Shown here one piece after another: positions 25,681 to 34,111 of a stretch of 52,112 bases of DNA. Under the pieces are notes generated by a model, which worked only from the letters and a program-made list of their open reading frames with translations, did no database searches and was not told where the DNA came from. The translations under genes were made by a program, and so were the position numbers. Position 1 is the stretch's first letter. Every line of letters starts with the position of its first letter. The DNA is from Erysipelotrichaceae bacterium. Its GTDB lineage: Bacteria; Bacillota_I; Bacilli_A; Erysipelotrichales; Erysipelotrichaceae. Where the stretch lies: contig JAUNEN010000001.1 of the NCBI GenBank assembly GCA_030525525.1, forward strand, positions 94,934 through 147,045, in the 5' to 3' direction.

Positions 25681-25955
25681 TAAAATAAAACACCCGTCTC
25701 AAACAGATTGAGACGAGTGTGAATATCATCACCCGCGGTACCACTCAATTTGCCGTAAAAATACGGCCCCTCACCAGGATCTAACAATCCCTGAGCTTTT
25801 AACGGTGCTGACCGGGATATATCTACTCGGTTTCCCTTTGGTATATCCAGCTCGGAAGTGATGGTCTTTACGGATATCCCCTGCCGGCTTTCACCAACCC
25901 CGGCTCTCTTCTGAAAGGTGTTTTCCTGACGTCTTCGTCACAGCTTTTGTAAACT
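25681..25955 (-). promoter_or_regulatory. T-box leader, specifier read as AUC (Ile)
   Basis: Minus strand: T-box core TTGAGTGGTACCGCGGGTG (25727-25746), then a strong terminator ACACTCGTCTCAA..TTTGAGACGGGTGT with TTTATTTT. Stem I has AAGAGAG and GGTTGGTGAAA. The specifier region reads AAAGACC-ATC-ACTTCCGAGC, with ATC at 25860-25862. Alignment with the Val and Leu leaders puts the specifier at the same distance from the following GAGC. Confidence 0.87.
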
Positions 25956-25961
25956 TGCCAA

Positions 25962-25991
25962 ATAATACCACCGCATGAACCGGTGTGTCAA
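25962..25991 (-). promoter_or_regulatory. Promoter of the Ile T-box unit
   Basis: Minus strand: consensus TTGACA, 18-nt spacer, TATTAT, just upstream of the leader. Confidence 0.7.
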
Positions 25992-26035
25992 TCACTTTCT
26001 TTAGCACTTTATCATTTTACTGCACTAAATTATTT

Positions 26036-28510
26036 TCACTCCAGTCCATACCTCTTAACGGCATCTTCGCGCATCTTGTATTTGAGGATTTTTCCGGCCG
26101 CATTCATCGGGAATGAATCGGTGAATTCGATGTAGCGGGGAACCTTGTGGCGGGCCAGACGCTCTACCATATACTGGCGCATTTCCTCGACACTGACGCT
26201 GCCTTTCTCCTTGAGGATAATCATGGCGAGAGCTTCTTCGCCATAGCGCTTGTCGGGAACGCCGATGACCTGCACATCCCTGACTGCCGGATGGGTGTAG
26301 ATGAATTCTTCGATTTCCTTCGGATACAGGTTTTCACCGCCGCGGATAATCATGTCCTTGAGTCTGCCGGTAATGTAGTAATTGCCGTCCTCATCTTTCA
26401 TGGCGATATCGCCTGAGTGCAGCCATCCTTCCGCGTCAACGGTTTCGCTGGTCGCATCCGGCATTTTGTAATAGCCTTTCATCGTATTGTATCCCTTTGA
26501 GCAGAATTCACCGTTGATGCCCGGACCGACCTCTTCGCCGGTTTCGGGATCGATGATCTTGCACTGGACATGCGGGAATGCATAGCCGACGGTTTCGGTG
26601 CGCACTTCAAGCGAATCAGTCCATGCGCTCATCGTGGAACCCGGTGAGGATTCTGTCTGTCCGTAAACGGAGACGATTCCTCTCATATTCATCTCATTGG
26701 GATCGGCAGCCCGCTTCATGAGTTCCGGCGGACAGCCTGAACCTGCCATGATGCCGGTTCTCATATATGAGAAATCGGTGCTGCGGTAGTTGGGGTGGTT
26801 GAACATGGCGATAAACATTGTCGGTACGCCGTTGAAACATGTAATCCGCTCCTGGTTGATGCAGGCAAGCGACGCCTTGGCACTGAAGTAAGGCATCGGT
26901 GACATGGTTGCGCCATGGGTCATGGAACTGGTCATGGAAAGAACCATTCCGAAACAATGGAACATCGGTACCTGGATCATCATGCGGTCAGCCGTTGAAA
27001 GTCCCATTCTGTCGCCGATGCACTTGCCGTTGTTCACAACATTGTAATGCGTCAGCATGACGCCTTTGGGGAAGCCGGTCGTGCCGGATGTATACTGCAT
27101 GTTGCAGACATCGTGGACACGCACCTTTGAAGCCATATGGATAATCTGTTCCCTGGGAACCATATTTGCTCTTGCCATTGCTTCGTCAAATGTCAGGCAT
27201 CCCTTCTGTCTGAAACCGACCGTGATGACATTGCGTAAAAACGGCAGTCTCTTGCAGTGAAGCGGTTCACCCGGCTGGGACTGTTCGATTTCGGGACAGA
27301 TCTCATTGATGATATTCCGGTAGTTTGAATCAAGTGCGGATTCAATCATCACGAGTGTATGGGTATCCGACTGACGGAACAGATATTCTGCTTCGTGGAT
27401 CTTGTATGCGGTATTGACGGTGACAAGAACGGCACCGATTTTTGTGGTCGCCCAGAATGTGATATACCAGGCAGGCACGTTGGTTGCCCAGATTGCAACC
27501 TTGGAGCCGGCCTTGACGCCAAGCGAAACAAGAGCCCTTGCGAAGTTGTCGACATCTTCGCGGAATTCTTCATATGTTCTTGTGTAGTCGAGTGTTGTGT
27601 ATTTGAAACAGTACTGATCGGGGAATTCCTCGACCAGTCTGTCGAGAACCTGCGGGAATGTCAGACTGATCAGTTCATCCTTTTTCCAGATATATTCACC
27701 CGTTCCGTCATGATTCAGATAGAGATGGGAACGGTTTGAATTGTTTCTTTCGAAGCGGTTCATGTAGTTGATGTAATGCGGGAAGATAAATGCATAATCC
27801 TGCACATCGCTCACCCATTCCGGTTTCCATTCAAGTGAAATATATCCGTCATAGTCGATGGAGGATAACGCCCGCATCATCTCTTTCACCGGCAGCAGTC
27901 CTTCGCCCATGATTGTATAGGAACCATCTTCCGCAAAGTCACGGATATGAACCAGGCGCACATAACCGCCGAGATTCTTGATCGTTGTATCAGCCGATTC
28001 GCCATGATCCTTGAAGGGATGGTGCATGTCCCATAAAACGCCGAGACTGTCATCTGCGAATTCATCCAGCAGATCCTTGAGTCTTGCCGTATCGACATAG
28101 ATGCCTCTGGTCTTGATCAGGAAAACAACATTTTCTTTTTTTGCGGCAGAAAGAATCTGTCTGATATTTTCACGGACAAGGTCTTCATTGTCGCTCATCG
28201 CTTCGGCTGCCACAAAGCCGACACCCATACTGCCTGCCTTATGAACTGTCCATAAAGCCGTTTCAAGCGATCCTTCCTTGTCAAGATCAAGAGATGTATC
28301 AAGATTGATCATCTCGATTCCCCGGTCACGTAAGGATCTCATCGTTGAGCGCACGGCATACGGATCCAAAGGTCCGCCCTTTGCAAAATACTCTTCATGC
28401 TTGAAAAGATCATACAGTTCATATCCGGCAAAGTTCATCTCTTTGGCGATATCCGCATAATCTTCAAAGGAGAGTGAATACCATCCTCTGGTTGAATAGG
28501 AAAGCTTCAT
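26036..28510 (-). CDS. Xylose-isomerase-like TIM barrel fused to acyl-CoA synthetase (Leu-linked)
   Basis: An 824-residue fusion. Residues 1-255 resemble the sugar-phosphate isomerase/epimerase (AP endonuclease 2) barrel: MKLSYSTRGWYSLSFEDY, LGVLWDMHHPFKDHG, YVRLVHIRDFAEDGSY and YDGYISLEWKPEW, giving candidate metal-binding Asp, His and Glu residues. From about 283 on is an AMP-forming acyl-CoA/fatty-acid synthetase with MQYTSGTTGFPKGVML, VYGQTESSPG, WLHSGDIAMKDEDGNYYITG and catalytic-Lys tail NAAGKILKYKMRE. This synthetase belongs to a different subgroup from the HTH-cupin fusions. The start overlaps the stop of the LeuA-like gene (ATGA), with AGGAGG 7 nt upstream. Being in a Leu T-box unit, I infer isovalerate as substrate. 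The barrel's role is unknown; no similar fusion comes to mind. Confidence 0.88.
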   Translation of the reverse strand: MKLSYSTRGWYSLSFEDYADIAKEMNFAGYELYDLFKHEEYFAKGGPLDPYAVRSTMRSLRDRGIEMINLDTSLDLDKEGSLETALWTVHKAGSMGVGFVAAEAMSDNEDLVRENIRQILSAAKKENVVFLIKTRGIYVDTARLKDLLDEFADDSLGVLWDMHHPFKDHGESADTTIKNLGGYVRLVHIRDFAEDGSYTIMGEGLLPVKEMMRALSSIDYDGYISLEWKPEWVSDVQDYAFIFPHYINYMNRFERNNSNRSHLYLNHDGTGEYIWKKDELISLTFPQVLDRLVEEFPDQYCFKYTTLDYTRTYEEFREDVDNFARALVSLGVKAGSKVAIWATNVPAWYITFWATTKIGAVLVTVNTAYKIHEAEYLFRQSDTHTLVMIESALDSNYRNIINEICPEIEQSQPGEPLHCKRLPFLRNVITVGFRQKGCLTFDEAMARANMVPREQIIHMASKVRVHDVCNMQYTSGTTGFPKGVMLTHYNVVNNGKCIGDRMGLSTADRMMIQVPMFHCFGMVLSMTSSMTHGATMSPMPYFSAKASLACINQERITCFNGVPTMFIAMFNHPNYRSTDFSYMRTGIMAGSGCPPELMKRAADPNEMNMRGIVSVYGQTESSPGSTMSAWTDSLEVRTETVGYAFPHVQCKIIDPETGEEVGPGINGEFCSKGYNTMKGYYKMPDATSETVDAEGWLHSGDIAMKDEDGNYYITGRLKDMIIRGGENLYPKEIEEFIYTHPAVRDVQVIGVPDKRYGEEALAMIILKEKGSVSVEEMRQYMVERLARHKVPRYIEFTDSFPMNAAGKILKYKMREDAVKRYGLE

Positions 28511-29916
28511 TCATTTTCCTCCTCATAGACAATCTTGTTGAGCGCATTGATATATGCACTGATGGATGAGCCGATGATGTCGGTTGAAAGACCGCGGCCG
28601 GAGTAGATCTTGCCGCCGACTCTCAGCTTGACAACTGCTTCACCCATTGCTTCACGTCCTTCCGTGACGGCACGGATCTGGAAGTCATCAAGTTCATAAT
28701 GAACGCCGGCAATCTGCTCAATCGCCAGGAAAGACGCATCGACCGGACCGTCGCCCAGTGCCACACTCTCCATGACTTCGCCGTTTTTCTTGAGACGGAT
28801 ATGGGCGCTTGCCGTAAAGACATTTGACGCATTGATAATGTATTCCGCCAGTGTATATGCCGGAGGTACCTGCAATGCATAGGAAGCGACAATCACATCG
28901 ATTTCAGGGGAAGAGATCGCTTCCCTGGTCGCAGCCAGACGCTTGAATTCTTCATAGACACGGATCTGATCCTCTTCGGAAAGGTCATAGCCGAGTTTCT
29001 TTGTTTCATTCACGATTGCCGCAAGATCATCATTCTTTGTGAACATCCTGCCGCTGATATCTTCTCTGACGCCTGTTTCAAACGGAGAGTGCTTGGAGCG
29101 TGTCTCTGTAAACATGCGTTCTGCCTGATCGCTCAGGCGCTTCATCTCAACCGAACGCAGATTCATTCTGATTCCTTTGGAGCTTCCCTTTTTCCAGATC
29201 ATCGCAGCGATATTCTTCAGGGATGCTGTATTCTGCGGGTAGATTGCCGCCTTGATTTCACCGGCACCTGCCACCATTGCCATCGCCATGCAGGCATCCG
29301 CCATGGTCAGCTCATCCGTGCACATGGCGCCGAGTATTGCCTTGTCTTCAAAGGAAACATTTTCCCTGACATCCTTCACGAACTGCTCAAATTCATCCGG
29401 CATCATCGTGCCTGCCGTATCGGTTACGGTAACTGCAGACGCGCCTGCTTCAATTGCACTGTTCAGAATGTCATAGAGGAATTCACGTTCGCTTCTTGAA
29501 GCATCGGATGCAATAAATTCAACATCTCTGCAGAGTGTTTTGGCATAGGTCACTGCATCAATGACATTCTGCTTCATCGCTTCCGGCTTTTTGTGATACA
29601 GATATTCCATCTGAACAAGAGATACCGGAACATTGATCTGAAGTCTGGCTGACTTTGCATTTTTGAGTGCGTCCCATGTCAGATCGATTGCGTCTTTGGT
29701 GCAGGCGGTTTCGACTGCGAGTGTGCTTTCCTGTACAGCATCGGCTGCTGTTTTGATAAACAGACTGTCTGCCTTGACCTGTTCGATGGGTCCGATTTCA
29801 ATCACATCTGCCTTCAGCCTGTCAAGCAGTCTGACAAGCTCTACTTTTTCTTTGAAGGAAAGGGATTTTCCCGCTTCCTGTTTCAATGTCACATCGCTGA
29901 TCCTTACTGTACTCAT
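28507..29916 (-). CDS. LeuA-like protein, catalytic motifs degenerate, Leu-regulatory domain intact
   Basis: A 469-residue relative of 2-isopropylmalate synthase. The C-terminal part (about 345-469) is a well-kept LeuA allosteric domain: GDGPVDASFLAIEQI and SGRGLSTDIIGSSISAYIN. The N-terminal barrel keeps VTVTDTAGTMMPDEF but has lost key residues: the TLRDGxQ motif near the start is TLKQEAG (residues 10-16), and the metal-binding HxHxD region is AMCTDEL (197-203). It is therefore unlikely to be a normal Claisen-type synthase; a leucine-sensing pseudoenzyme or a changed reaction is possible. I chose the ATG at 29916 (GGGAGG 7 nt upstream); the open frame runs back into the leader terminator. 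First gene of the Leu T-box unit, overlapping the TIM-barrel/acyl-CoA synthetase gene. Confidence 0.82.
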   Translation of the reverse strand: MSTVRISDVTLKQEAGKSLSFKEKVELVRLLDRLKADVIEIGPIEQVKADSLFIKTAADAVQESTLAVETACTKDAIDLTWDALKNAKSARLQINVPVSLVQMEYLYHKKPEAMKQNVIDAVTYAKTLCRDVEFIASDASRSEREFLYDILNSAIEAGASAVTVTDTAGTMMPDEFEQFVKDVRENVSFEDKAILGAMCTDELTMADACMAMAMVAGAGEIKAAIYPQNTASLKNIAAMIWKKGSSKGIRMNLRSVEMKRLSDQAERMFTETRSKHSPFETGVREDISGRMFTKNDDLAAIVNETKKLGYDLSEEDQIRVYEEFKRLAATREAISSPEIDVIVASYALQVPPAYTLAEYIINASNVFTASAHIRLKKNGEVMESVALGDGPVDASFLAIEQIAGVHYELDDFQIRAVTEGREAMGEAVVKLRVGGKIYSGRGLSTDIIGSSISAYINALNKIVYEEENE

Positions 29917-29961
29917 GAACTGCCCTCCCGATTTCATTCTTCGTACAACTTTACGGCTCTG

Positions 29962-30256
29962 AATTAAAAAAGCTTTCATCTACATCAGAACCCTGTTCTG
30001 AGAGACGAAAGCTGATCAAACATACTTCCGCGGTACCACTCTCTTTGCATCAAATGCCGCTCATTACGATCGGCCGTTTTTTCGGCGAATCGCGCTTTTT
30101 TTAACGGAAAGCTTCCGGCTCAGCCTACTCATTTCTTTTCAGCTTCGCTGCTTCAGGGCCAGTGTACTGTCTTAATGCCAATGCCTTTCACCAACCGGCA
30201 TCTCTCTTCCGACATATTTCAGACAGCTTTTTTCCCTGTCATCGCATTTCAATATT
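29962..30256 (-). promoter_or_regulatory. T-box leader, specifier read as CUG (Leu)
   Basis: Minus strand: T-box core AGAGAGTGGTACCGCGGAAG (30025-30044), then terminator AGCTTTC..TCAGAAC-AGG-GTTCTGA..GAAAGCT with TTTTTT. Stem I has GGAAGAGAGA and GGTTGGTGAAA. The specifier region reads CAGTACA-CTG-GCCCTGAAGC, with CTG at 30160-30162 at the same ten-base spacing as in the other two leaders. Upstream of the LeuA-like gene, which fits leucine. A one-base shift would read ACT (Thr), so structure prediction should confirm. Confidence 0.82.
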
Positions 30257-30262
30257 GACGAT

Positions 30263-30291
30263 ATCCTACATGATGTTTCAGTCATCGTCAA
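30263..30291 (-). promoter_or_regulatory. Promoter of the Leu T-box unit
   Basis: Minus strand: TTGACG, 17-nt spacer, TAGGAT; the -10 is weaker than those of the Val and Ile units. Confidence 0.55.
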
Positions 30292-30300
30292 CATAAATTT

Positions 30301-31329
30301 TCAATTTTCTGAAAGCATTTTCAGTCTTTTTATGACCGGTCTGAAGAGAAGATGATATCCATATGCAAGCAGAACTGTACATACAAGCACAGACAGAACC
30401 CAGAGCGAATCATTCTGAATATAAATATGTGTTCCTCTTAACATCATTAACGGCAGCTCATGAAGCAGATACAGTTCATATGAGATTGATCCGAAAAATC
30501 TCAGAATCTTCGAATCAGGTACATGCTTCATCGAAACAAGGATCATCAGAATTACAAATGACACCGATAACGCAATGTAAACCGGCAGCTGAAATGCAAA
30601 CGGCAGAAGATACGGCAGCCATGAAGCAGTCAATACGACCGGAATCGTGATCGCATAAAGAATCTTACGATATTTCCTGAGCACACCTTCGCATGTTTCT
30701 TCATAAGCCGCATATACCATACCTGATACAATGATGTGACCGGTGTTATACCACCAGATGCCAAAATTCATGATCATGCAGAAAACGACATAAAGAATAT
30801 TGAAGATGAATGCCCCGATGATCATTTTCCGGGGATGCTTGTTCACTGTCTTCATGAGAATCCAAAAGACAATGTAAAACAGCAGGATATACCAGACATA
30901 CCATGAGAAAATTGCCATCGGTTCCCCTTTTGACAGACCTCTCAGCATTTCCCTGATTCCGATGAATTTTCCCTCAAAAAGATTTACAGCCCACAACAGA
31001 CAATTGTAGAAAGCAAACGGCAGAAGCACCGGCATGATCCTCTTTCTGAACCAGTGTTTTTCATAATCCTTTCTGTTCATGCAGTTTTTCATCAATCCGT
31101 AACCTGAGTAAAACAGAAAGCAGGAAACGGAGAATATCCCGGTAAACAGAAAATGATGAAAGAACAGACCGTCATGAGTGCGTTGGGCCAGGTGATGAAA
31201 CATGACCGCAACCGAAAACCAGCCTTTGAGATTTAATGATGTGTCTTTTGAAAGATATTCCTTCCCTTGTGCTTTATGAAGCGAAAGAAAGAAGATCAGA
31301 TAAAAAACGATGGTCAGCACTTCATTCAT
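30301..31329 (-). CDS. Acyltransferase-3 family membrane protein
   Basis: A 342-residue integral membrane acyltransferase of the OafA/WecH type with about ten hydrophobic segments. The N-terminal LNLKGWFSVAVMFHHLAQ carries the conserved His-containing helix of the family, and FGSISYELYLLHELPLM near the C-terminus matches the usual SYxxYLxH motif. These proteins acetylate or acylate surface sugars or lipids. The ATG at 31329 has AGGAAG 8 nt upstream. It ends one codon region before the Leu T-box promoter and has no obvious terminator of its own. Substrate unknown. Confidence 0.85.
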   Translation of the reverse strand: MNEVLTIVFYLIFFLSLHKAQGKEYLSKDTSLNLKGWFSVAVMFHHLAQRTHDGLFFHHFLFTGIFSVSCFLFYSGYGLMKNCMNRKDYEKHWFRKRIMPVLLPFAFYNCLLWAVNLFEGKFIGIREMLRGLSKGEPMAIFSWYVWYILLFYIVFWILMKTVNKHPRKMIIGAFIFNILYVVFCMIMNFGIWWYNTGHIIVSGMVYAAYEETCEGVLRKYRKILYAITIPVVLTASWLPYLLPFAFQLPVYIALSVSFVILMILVSMKHVPDSKILRFFGSISYELYLLHELPLMMLRGTHIYIQNDSLWVLSVLVCTVLLAYGYHLLFRPVIKRLKMLSEN

Positions 31330-31391
31330 GTTCAATACTTCCTGTTTTGATCTTAGCAGATCCTTGTGGTTTTCAGGCTGTCAATGACCAT

Positions 31392-31419
31392 GCAAAAAGC
31401 AGGGAATGTTTCCCCCTGC
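31392..31419 (-). terminator. Intrinsic terminator after the IlvD/Edd gene
   Basis: Minus strand: GCAGGG..CCCTGC stem with TTTTTGC, directly after the stop at 31422. Confidence 0.8.
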
Positions 31420-31421
31420 CT

Positions 31422-33176
31422 TCAGTCATCATATTTCAGATAAGCGCCTTTCATCGGGCTTGCCGCGTGTTCCGCAAACATGCGGAGCACACCGCTTCTG
31501 TATTTGGAATGATGAGGAACGTAGTTCTTTCTTCTTTCTTCAAGAACCGCATCCATTTCTTCCGGTGTTTTCTTTTCACCCTTCACACCGACAATATTGA
31601 GTTTCCTTTCGGGAATATTGATCTCAATCAGATCGCCCTCTTCGACAAGCGCAATCGGTCCGCCTGCCATCGCTTCCGGCGAGCAGTGTCCGATAACCGG
31701 TCCTGTGGAAGCTCCCGAGAAGCGTCCGTCCGTGATGAGTGCAATTGATCTGCCGAGTTCGGGATCAGAGCTGATCGCTTCGGAAGTATAGAACATCTCA
31801 GGCATGCCGCTGCCTTTGGGACCTTCATAGCGGATAAAGACTGCATCTCCCGGATTGACTTTATGGTGAAGGACTGCATCAAGGCACTCTTCTTCGGAAT
31901 CAAACGGTCTTGCCGAAAGAACGACATCGAACATCTCTTTCGGGCATGCCGTATGCTTGATGACTGCACCTTCAGGTGCGAGGTTGCCTTTGAGGACTGC
32001 GATTGAGCCATCCGTTCCCATCGGTCTGTCATACGGCCTGATGATATCTTCCTTGCTCAGGTTCAGAGAGAACTTCTCATTGAAGCGCTCCAGCCACTTG
32101 GCACATTTTTCATAGAAGCCGTTTGTCTTCAGTTCCCTGAGATTTTCACCGAGTGTTTTTCCGGTGACCGTCATTGCGTCAAGATGCAGATGATCTTTGA
32201 TTTCTTCCATGATGGCAGGTACGCCGCCCGCATAATAGAAGACTTCCGCCGGCCATTTTCCGGTAGGTCTGAGATCCAGCAGGAAATGCGCATTGCGGTG
32301 CAGTCTGTCAAATGTATCGCCGTCAATCTCAATTCCGAATTCATGTGCAATCGCCGGCAGATGCAGCAATGAGTTGGTCGAACCGGAAATTGCCGCATGA
32401 ACAAGAATTGCATTTTCAAAGCTTTCAATTGTGATGAGATCGGAAACCTTTGTGCCTTCAAGTGCCATTTCTACTGCACGCTTTCCGGATTTGTATGCAT
32501 ATTCCAAAAGATCCGGGCTGTCCGCCGGCAGCAGTGCACTGCCCGGCAGTGAGAGACCGAGCGCTTCCGCCATGATCTGCATTGTGGAAGCCGTTCCGAT
32601 GAATGAACACGCCCCGCATCCCGGACATGCATGATGCTTTGCCCAGTTCAGCCGTTCTTCGGTAATCTCTCCTCTTTCATATCTTGCACTGTAGTAGCCG
32701 AGTTCATTGAGTGTCAGAAGTTCAGGACCAGCACACATCGTACCGCCGCTGACAACGATCGAAGGCAGATTGACTCTGGCCAGTCCGATGAGATTGCCCG
32801 GCATTCCCTTGTCACAGCTGGCAATAAAGACACCTGCGTCAAAGGGTGTTGCGTTTGCCTGGATTTCAATCATATTTGCAATCATCTCGCGGCTTGCGAG
32901 TGAGTAGTTGATTCCGTCCGTTCCCTGGCTTTCACCATCGCACATATCCGTGCAGAAATACCTTGCGCCATGTCCGCCACCGTCTTTGACACCTCTGCGG
33001 GCTGCCTCGACAAGTTTGTCAAGATGGCCGCTGCCGGGATGGGAATCGCCGAATGTACTTTCAATGAAAACCTGGGGAAGTGAAAGCTCTTCCGGCTTCC
33101 AGCCGGTGCCGATCCGAAGCGGATCAAGCTCAGGTGCCAGCTTTCTCATCTGCTGACTTTTCAGTTCATGATTCAT
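31422..33176 (-). CDS. IlvD/Edd-family dehydratase
   Basis: A 584-residue member of the dihydroxy-acid/6-phosphogluconate dehydratase family, Fe-S-dependent enzymes that remove water from polyhydroxy acids. Recognisable blocks: GINYSLASREMIANMIE, FIASCDKGMPGNLIGLARV, IVVSGGTMCAG, CPGCGACSFIGTASTMQIMAEALGLSLPGSAL and the C-terminal ITDGRFSGASTGPVIGHCSPEAMAGGPIA. The first cluster cysteine of IlvD (in the P-C-x-x-H-L block) appears as HPGSGHL, without Cys, while CTDMCDG contributes extra cysteines. No ilvB, ilvC or T-box accompanies it. It may be a sugar-acid dehydratase rather than the BCAA enzyme, so I give no symbol. Confidence 0.85.
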   Translation of the reverse strand: MNHELKSQQMRKLAPELDPLRIGTGWKPEELSLPQVFIESTFGDSHPGSGHLDKLVEAARRGVKDGGGHGARYFCTDMCDGESQGTDGINYSLASREMIANMIEIQANATPFDAGVFIASCDKGMPGNLIGLARVNLPSIVVSGGTMCAGPELLTLNELGYYSARYERGEITEERLNWAKHHACPGCGACSFIGTASTMQIMAEALGLSLPGSALLPADSPDLLEYAYKSGKRAVEMALEGTKVSDLITIESFENAILVHAAISGSTNSLLHLPAIAHEFGIEIDGDTFDRLHRNAHFLLDLRPTGKWPAEVFYYAGGVPAIMEEIKDHLHLDAMTVTGKTLGENLRELKTNGFYEKCAKWLERFNEKFSLNLSKEDIIRPYDRPMGTDGSIAVLKGNLAPEGAVIKHTACPKEMFDVVLSARPFDSEEECLDAVLHHKVNPGDAVFIRYEGPKGSGMPEMFYTSEAISSDPELGRSIALITDGRFSGASTGPVIGHCSPEAMAGGPIALVEEGDLIEINIPERKLNIVGVKGEKKTPEEMDAVLEERRKNYVPHHSKYRSGVLRMFAEHAASPMKGAYLKYDD

Positions 33177-33225
33177 GAGATCTCCTTCATGTTTTGTTCT
33201 GCTTTAATAGTACACGATTTGAGCC

Positions 33226-33254
33226 AAAACAAAAGGACTCCGATGTGAGAGTCC
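33226..33254 (-). terminator. Intrinsic terminator after the HTH regulator
   Basis: Minus strand: GGACTC-TCACATCG-GAGTCC followed by TTTTGTTTT, just past the stop at 33262. Confidence 0.8.
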
Positions 33255-33261
33255 GCTCTGT

Positions 33262-33819
33262 TTACTTTTCTGACTGAAGCCATTTGCTGACTTCTTCAGA
33301 AATGTTGATTGACTTGTTTCCTCTGATACCGATCAATGCACAGAGTTTTTTCCGGAACGCCGGGTTGGCGCATCTCTCTGCCGCATATTCTCCCACTCCG
33401 TTGACAAAGTGTTCGACATCATAAGGTCTGCGTGAACCGGAACGGATCCGTGATAAAAACGACGGGTCGTAGTTCAGATAACCAGCCAGCTTATGATAGT
33501 TGACATCCAGTTCTGAAGTCAGAAGATTGAAATTGTTCCGAATTGTTTCGAAATCATCTTTCTTGTCGGTTACCCTGAGCAGATCTTCCACCGTTTCGCG
33601 GTCAAGATCATCTGCCTGGAGTTTATCAGCCAGAATGACGATTCCGTCAATCAGCTGTCTGAGTGATCTCCCTTCACTCCGTGGCAGGCGTTGGGAATTG
33701 CAGTATCTGGAGATTGATGCCCTGGACAACCCGGTCGCATCAGCCAGATCTTTTCTAGAGCATCCCAGACGTTTCAGGATGCCGCAGAGGTTATTACCAA
33801 AATCCTTGTTGTAATGCAT
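33262..33819 (-). CDS. XRE-like DNA-binding protein
   Basis: A 185-residue protein with two HTH-like segments. The first (about residues 8-45, GILKRLGCSRKDLADATGLSRASISRYCNSQRLP) is a clear lambda-repressor-type motif; a second region (NYHKLAGYLNYDPSFLSRIRSG, about 107-130) looks like another copy. The rest is helical. I place the start at the ATG at 33819: a promoter 33827-33855 would put the transcript start at or next to this codon, so the mRNA may be leaderless; an in-frame ATG at 33876 lies upstream of that promoter and has no ribosome site. A palindrome centred on the start suggests self-control. It stands alone between terminators. Confidence 0.75.
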   Translation of the reverse strand: MHYNKDFGNNLCGILKRLGCSRKDLADATGLSRASISRYCNSQRLPRSEGRSLRQLIDGIVILADKLQADDLDRETVEDLLRVTDKKDDFETIRNNFNLLTSELDVNYHKLAGYLNYDPSFLSRIRSGSRRPYDVEHFVNGVGEYAAERCANPAFRKKLCALIGIRGNKSINISEEVSKWLQSEK

Positions 33820-33855
33820 TACCTGTATTATGGCATTACGTTTGCATGTTGCCAG
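33811..33855 (-). promoter_or_regulatory. Promoter and palindromic operator candidate of the HTH gene
   Basis: Minus strand: CTGGCA (33850-33855), 17-nt spacer, CATAAT (33827-33832). The 12-base perfect palindrome GTAATGCATTAC (33811-33822) covers the start codon and predicted transcript start, and a second GTAATGC lies between the -35 and -10 boxes, 17 nt away. This is the layout of an autorepressor operator. Confidence 0.45.
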
Positions 33856-34031
33856 TCCGATTACCGTTTTTGTCATTGACAGCGTTGGAATTCTTCAGTG
33901 ATTTACTGCTTTATTGACGCTTCTGTCATTTAAATGAATTCCCGCCCGATCCGGATTCAATCAGTTTCCGTTATCACCCATCATTTGCTTTTTTATTCCG
34001 TTTATCATCGCAAAGCAACTGCACATATCAG

Positions 34032-34075
34032 AAAAAGATGTCTCAAAGTGATGGACTTTTTCACCTGAAGACATC
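34032..34075 (-). terminator. Intrinsic terminator after the LRR gene
   Basis: Minus strand: GATGTCT..AGACATC stem enclosing an inner GGTGA..TCACT pairing, followed by TTTTTC. The rest of 33877-34111 holds no gene that I can see. Confidence 0.65.
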
Positions 34076-34111
34076 CAGATATATCCAGCTTATTTGATTT
34101 TCTGTACGCAG

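Noticed and set aside
30160-30162. Thr (ACT) as specifier of the third T-box
   Set aside because: This needs a one-base shift relative to the spacing seen in the other two leaders, and the downstream LeuA-like gene fits Leu; kept as a caveat only.
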